Made by a program: the position numbers and the translations under genes. A stretch of 35,353 nt of DNA from Bacteroidota bacterium (GTDB taxonomy: Bacteria; Bacteroidota; Bacteroidia; Palsa-965), in contig PLYR01000032.1 of assembly GCA_003153435.1 (NCBI GenBank), positions 34,600 through 69,952 on the forward strand. The letters are read 5' to 3'. The notes under the pieces were generated by a model. That model worked only from the letters and a program-made list of their open reading frames with translations, searched no databases and was not told the DNA's origin. Shown one piece after another: positions 32,809 to 35,353 of this stretch (positions within the stretch are counted from its first letter, which is position 1; each line of letters opens with the position of its first letter).

Positions 32809-32867
32809 TCCCAGAAAGTTGTCATTCATCCCAAACCTTGCTGATTATCCCAAAGTGTTGACTCTCA
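32809..32867 (+). promoter_or_regulatory. Three imperfect tandem repeats upstream of the beta-barrel promoter
   Basis: Units start with TCCCA at 32809, 32829 and 32848 and each carries TTG 9-10 nt further on (32819, 32838, 32858), so the period is 19-20 nt, two helical turns. The array starts 7 nt after the LytTR stop codon and ends 9 nt before the TTTG of the next promoter. The first unit (AAAGTTG) is near the LytTR consensus; the others are poorer matches. Confidence 0.45.
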
Positions 32868-32876
32868 GCCCTTTTA

Positions 32877-32908
32877 TTTGACATCCCTTTTTTCACGACC
32901 TAGTTTTG
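32877..32908 (+). promoter_or_regulatory. Promoter of the beta-barrel gene pair
   Basis: TTTG at 32877-32880, then exactly 20 nt, then TAGTTTTG at 32901-32908: a full consensus match. Transcription should start near 32915, 42 nt before ATG 32957. Confidence 0.65.
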
Positions 32909-32956
32909 TTTCGGAATACAGACCTCGTTTTTGTCTAAACCTTAACAAAACCAGCC

Positions 32957-33889
32957 ATGAAAAAACACTTCCTCCTCCATGTCCTTTGCCTGCTTAGCGC
33001 AGCGGCTTCCTTTGGGCAGACCCCAGAATTTCAACCCCGACGGAACGGTTCCAACACCTTCTTTTATTCGAAATGGAGGTTTTACGGGTTCAATGACATC
33101 GTCCGCCAGATGGGTGCAGGGGTTATCTATTCACCTCACCCGAACATCGAACTGAATGCAGGATTGGGGTACATCAACTCCTTCCTCTGGCAGAACTATT
33201 CTTTTATTTCGAGCGACGAATACTTCTTCTATCGCGGCGGAGCGCTCAACTTCAGCGCCACCTTTTACTCCAAACGCAACCAGGGCTTTTATTCGGGAGT
33301 ACACGGTTCCTACCGTGCCTACGGTTATAAAAACCAATGGGCTTCACCGGATAACTCTTCTGCATACTATCAGGAATTCCGAAACAAGCAGATGACTTCC
33401 TTGTCGGCAGGCCCTACTATAGGCTATTCTTTCCGCATCCCCAAGGTCTCCATCAACCTCTTCTTAAAAGGAGGACTTGAACTGGCTACCGGAACGGTAA
33501 CAGTGAATGATGTAAAAGGATATTACTCCAACCTTCCTCAGGCTCCATACGCTTATGCCACACATTCGGTCGGTGGGTTTCTGATGGGAGGAATAAGCGT
33601 AGGCTATGGACAGGTTTCCAAACCGGGCAATATGTACCGTTACTATAAGCAGATGTACGAACAACGCATGAAGCCCTTGTTCCTGCAAGCTTCACGGATG
33701 CACCGCAAAGGACTGATCACCTTCGGAGATGTACTCGATGTCCGCAACATGGGCCACGATACTTATGTGGAACTGAGCAAGAATTACATGCAGGCCATTT
33801 TCGATGATGCAGAGATGCAAAAAATTCTGGAACGCGGAGTACAACAGATTCAAAAATTTCTGGAGGAAGCTGTTTCACACAAAGATTAA
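32957..33889 (+). CDS. Outer-membrane beta-barrel protein with C-terminal helical tail
   Basis: The 310-residue protein has a signal peptide (HFLLHVLCLLSAAASFGQ). Residues about 30-220 form amphipathic strands with aromatic girdle residues (YGFNDIVRQMGAGVIY, LNAGLGYINSFLWQ, FYSGVHGSYRAYGY, FLMGGISVGYG), typical of a small outer-membrane barrel. The last about 90 residues are instead charged and helical (KQMYEQRMKPLFLQ to QKFLEEAVSHKD), an unusual periplasmic or surface tail. It is directly downstream of the LytTR gene and its operator, and a second barrel gene follows after 70 nt. Function unknown. Confidence 0.75.
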   Translation: MKKHFLLHVLCLLSAAASFGQTPEFQPRRNGSNTFFYSKWRFYGFNDIVRQMGAGVIYSPHPNIELNAGLGYINSFLWQNYSFISSDEYFFYRGGALNFSATFYSKRNQGFYSGVHGSYRAYGYKNQWASPDNSSAYYQEFRNKQMTSLSAGPTIGYSFRIPKVSINLFLKGGLELATGTVTVNDVKGYYSNLPQAPYAYATHSVGGFLMGGISVGYGQVSKPGNMYRYYKQMYEQRMKPLFLQASRMHRKGLITFGDVLDVRNMGHDTYVELSKNYMQAIFDDAEMQKILERGVQQIQKFLEEAVSHKD

Positions 33890-33959
33890 TCTGAACCCGA
33901 TTTTATAAAAACCAAGATTCCTAACCAATTAACTTAACCATAACCTAAAACCAAACACC

Positions 33960-34574
33960 ATGAAACAAGCAATTACTCTACTCGGACTTTTCCTGATTAC
34001 CTGTTCCCTCCATGCGCAAACGGTGGAACACAAATCCTGCTTTTCATTCGGAGGAGGCAACGAAAGCTACAACGGCCATTTGGGCAACTCCTGGTTCGAC
34101 CCCGGTGAAGAATGGTATGGCTTTGTGCATATGGCTTACAGCCGTTACCTCTGTAAATCATTCGATGTGCAAGCCGGCATCACCTATGGCGACATTGGCC
34201 GCTGCAGGCCCGACGGCGCTGATCCCAGCATACTGAACCTCTATACCCGGATGACTTCAACCTCGCTCACATTCAAATACAAATTCGCCAACGGTTACCT
34301 CCTGAACGAAAAGGCGCGGGTAGCACCTTATGTATTTCTGGGCGGAGCGGTCAACAACATGGAAGATGTGTGGACGCATTACCGTGTAAACGCAGGCTAC
34401 TTCACCTCCCTCAATGGAGGAGCCGGCCTCACCGTCAACCTAACCTCCCGCATCAGCATGGGATATTCCATGGGCTTTGCCTATATGACTACTCCCGGAG
34501 CGTTCGACTTCATCACCACCGGCAAACACGATTGCTATATGCAGCACAATTTTACAATGGGATATAATTTCTGA
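33960..34574 (+). CDS. Small outer-membrane beta-barrel protein
   Basis: The 204-residue protein has a signal peptide (TLLGLFLITCSLHAQ) and then alternating strands with Gly-rich turns (CFSFGGGNESYNGHLG, FVHMAYSRYL, VAPYVFLGGAVNNM, ISMGYSMGFAYMTT) ending in Phe (TMGYNF), the usual recognition end of outer-membrane proteins. It resembles small OmpA/OmpW-like barrels but has no OmpA peptidoglycan domain. The 70-nt gap upstream has no TAnnTTTG and is A-rich before the ATG, so it is probably co-transcribed with the preceding barrel gene. Confidence 0.75.
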   Translation: MKQAITLLGLFLITCSLHAQTVEHKSCFSFGGGNESYNGHLGNSWFDPGEEWYGFVHMAYSRYLCKSFDVQAGITYGDIGRCRPDGADPSILNLYTRMTSTSLTFKYKFANGYLLNEKARVAPYVFLGGAVNNMEDVWTHYRVNAGYFTSLNGGAGLTVNLTSRISMGYSMGFAYMTTPGAFDFITTGKHDCYMQHNFTMGYNF

Positions 34575-34667
34575 GGAAAGAGAGAATACCCTAAAGGATA
34601 AACAGAAAGAGTGAATTTCTTTCTCCGTGCCGGTGACGCCCTTTGTGTTCAATTGAATTTTTTTGTA

Positions 34668-34693
34668 TTACTTTTTGCTTGGCCAAAAAGTAA
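34668..34693. repeat. Palindrome with 10-bp arms
   Basis: TTACTTTTTG (34668-34677) and CAAAAAGTAA (34684-34693) pair perfectly around CTTGGC. It lies in the 333-nt stretch without a gene (34575-34907) and has no following U-tract, so it does not look like an ordinary terminator. It may be part of the same unit as the long inverted repeat 12 nt downstream. Confidence 0.5.
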
Positions 34694-34705
34694 TCAAAAA
34701 GGCCA

Positions 34706-34786
34706 CCACGCGTACCAACTTCAGGATGGATTTGTCGCACAAGCAACGCTGCCAGCCATCCATCCTGAAGTTCGCACTACGCGTGG
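34706..34786. repeat. Long two-part inverted repeat
   Basis: CCACGCGTA (34706-34714) pairs with TACGCGTGG (34778-34786), and AACTTCAGGATGGA (34717-34730) with TCCATCCTGAAGTT (34759-34772): 23 perfect pairs interrupted by a 2/5-nt internal loop, around a 28-nt apical loop. An imperfect third hairpin (GCGAGTACT/AGTACTTCGC, 34804-34830) follows. Such stable, gene-free folds suggest a dispersed miniature element (REP/MITE-like) or a structured RNA. No other copy is in this window. Confidence 0.5.
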
Positions 34787-34907
34787 ACTCCCCAGCGCGC
34801 ACGGCGAGTACTCAAAACAAAGTACTTCGCTCTCTTTCTCCATTCTTCGTATTCCGTTTTATTTTAGGCGATACTCACAGAGTCACAATCTCTAAACAAA
34901 CTTGTTT

Positions 34908-35353
34908 ATGACTAAACAAAAAATTGCCTTCATTGGCCTGGCATTGCTATTGTTTCTTGGCAGAACTTTGTACGGATTAACATCGGAATTCTGGTTCGAG
35001 GATGAACTTCAAATCTACCTCATTGGATTAAAATCGTTCACTACTGCTGCCTGGCCATATTGGGGACCTGATGTAGTTTATACGCACACACAAATCCCCG
35101 GAGCTCTGCAAGGGCTTTTGATCTCCTGTGGCTTTTACATTTGGGCAATCCCTGAAATGCCTACTATTGTTTTAAACATCCTATCGTTTGTCAGCTTATT
35201 CTTTTTTGCCCTTTATATTTCTAAACGAATCCCATCACTTCCCTTCTGGGTGATTTTATGCTGGCTCATGACACTCACCTGGACCATGGATTATGGTACA
35301 AGGGTCGTAAATCCATCTTATGTTTTAGTGTTTTCAATACCCTTTTTTATCAG
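34908..35353 (+). CDS. GT-C-type membrane glycosyltransferase (PMT/ArnT-like), 3' partial
   Basis: The frame opens at ATG 34908 and runs off the window end after 148 codons. The start has a hydrophobic helix (IAFIGLALLLFLGRTLYGL) followed by SEFWFEDELQIYLIGLK, where the acidic pair after an aromatic in the first outer loop is typical of polyprenol-phosphate-sugar-dependent GT-C enzymes such as ArnT and PMT. Further helices follow at FYIWAIPEMPTIVLNILSFVSLFFFALYI (about 85-110) and beyond. It would transfer a lipid-linked sugar on the periplasmic side. Because most of the protein is outside the window, the exact family is uncertain. Confidence 0.65.
   Translation, partial: MTKQKIAFIGLALLLFLGRTLYGLTSEFWFEDELQIYLIGLKSFTTAAWPYWGPDVVYTHTQIPGALQGLLISCGFYIWAIPEMPTIVLNILSFVSLFFFALYISKRIPSLPFWVILCWLMTLTWTMDYGTRVVNPSYVLVFSIPFFI

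Noticed and set aside
34611-34911. Two overlapping open frames of 82-94 codons after the last barrel gene
   Set aside because: They run through the palindrome and long inverted repeat and show no coding signs, start context or family resemblance.

Overview
The window is chromosomal DNA from a member of the Bacteroidota. The evidence is: type IX secretion (T9SS) cargo of both type A and gliding-motility type B (CHU_C); SprB/PKD-type repeats; LytTR and membrane-tethered regulators; many outer-membrane beta-barrels; Bacteroidota-type promoters (TTTG, about 20 nt, TAnnTTTG); and few Shine-Dalgarno sites. I cannot name a genus. I see no rRNA, tRNA, CRISPR array, transposase or phage gene.

Layout. 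1-8027: two paralogous giant surface proteins (the first cut by the window edge) flank a nucleoside-salvage pair (CNT nucleoside transporter plus cytidine deaminase) and a cold-shock protein. 8190-10335: a receiver protein with a C-terminal membrane anchor, a sphingomyelin-synthase-like PAP2 protein and a beta-barrel. 10497-12817: two tandem diverged paralogs of a family I do not recognise. 12841-21327: a tight ten-gene operon on the minus strand. Its genes touch or overlap (gaps of 1-12 nt, overlaps of 4-17 nt), and a TACCTTTG promoter element sits just upstream of the first gene. 21462-24993: an Omp85-type barrel, a PAP2-like protein, a tiny lysine-rich protein behind a long structured leader, and an FkbM methyltransferase. 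25106-31623: two T9SS type A cargo proteins (one with Ig/PKD-like modules, one with about 14 RCC1 repeats) separated by a membrane protein of unknown function. 31924-34574: a membrane-bound LytTR regulator followed by two beta-barrel genes. 34575-34907: gene-free, with a palindrome and a long inverted repeat. From 34908: the start of a GT-C-type membrane glycosyltransferase, cut by the window end.

Most interesting system. The 12841-21327 operon encodes, in transcription order: a GT-B-like protein, an SpsF-type CMP-sugar synthetase, both halves of a split transketolase, a glutamate-1-semialdehyde-aminomutase-like aminotransferase, an SDR oxidoreductase, a KdsC-like phosphatase, a NeuB-type PEP-condensing synthase that lacks the SAF domain, a fatty-acid-hydroxylase-like membrane enzyme and an SMR-like small transporter. 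It looks like a pathway for a CMP-activated ulosonic acid that does not use the usual legionaminic or pseudaminic acid enzymes. The product is not predictable from sequence alone.

Regulation. Three promoters (of genes starting at 27664, 31623 and 32957) have short direct repeats spaced about two helical turns apart, ending about 9 nt upstream of the -33 position. One pair closely matches the LytTR operator consensus, and a LytTR regulator is encoded nearby.
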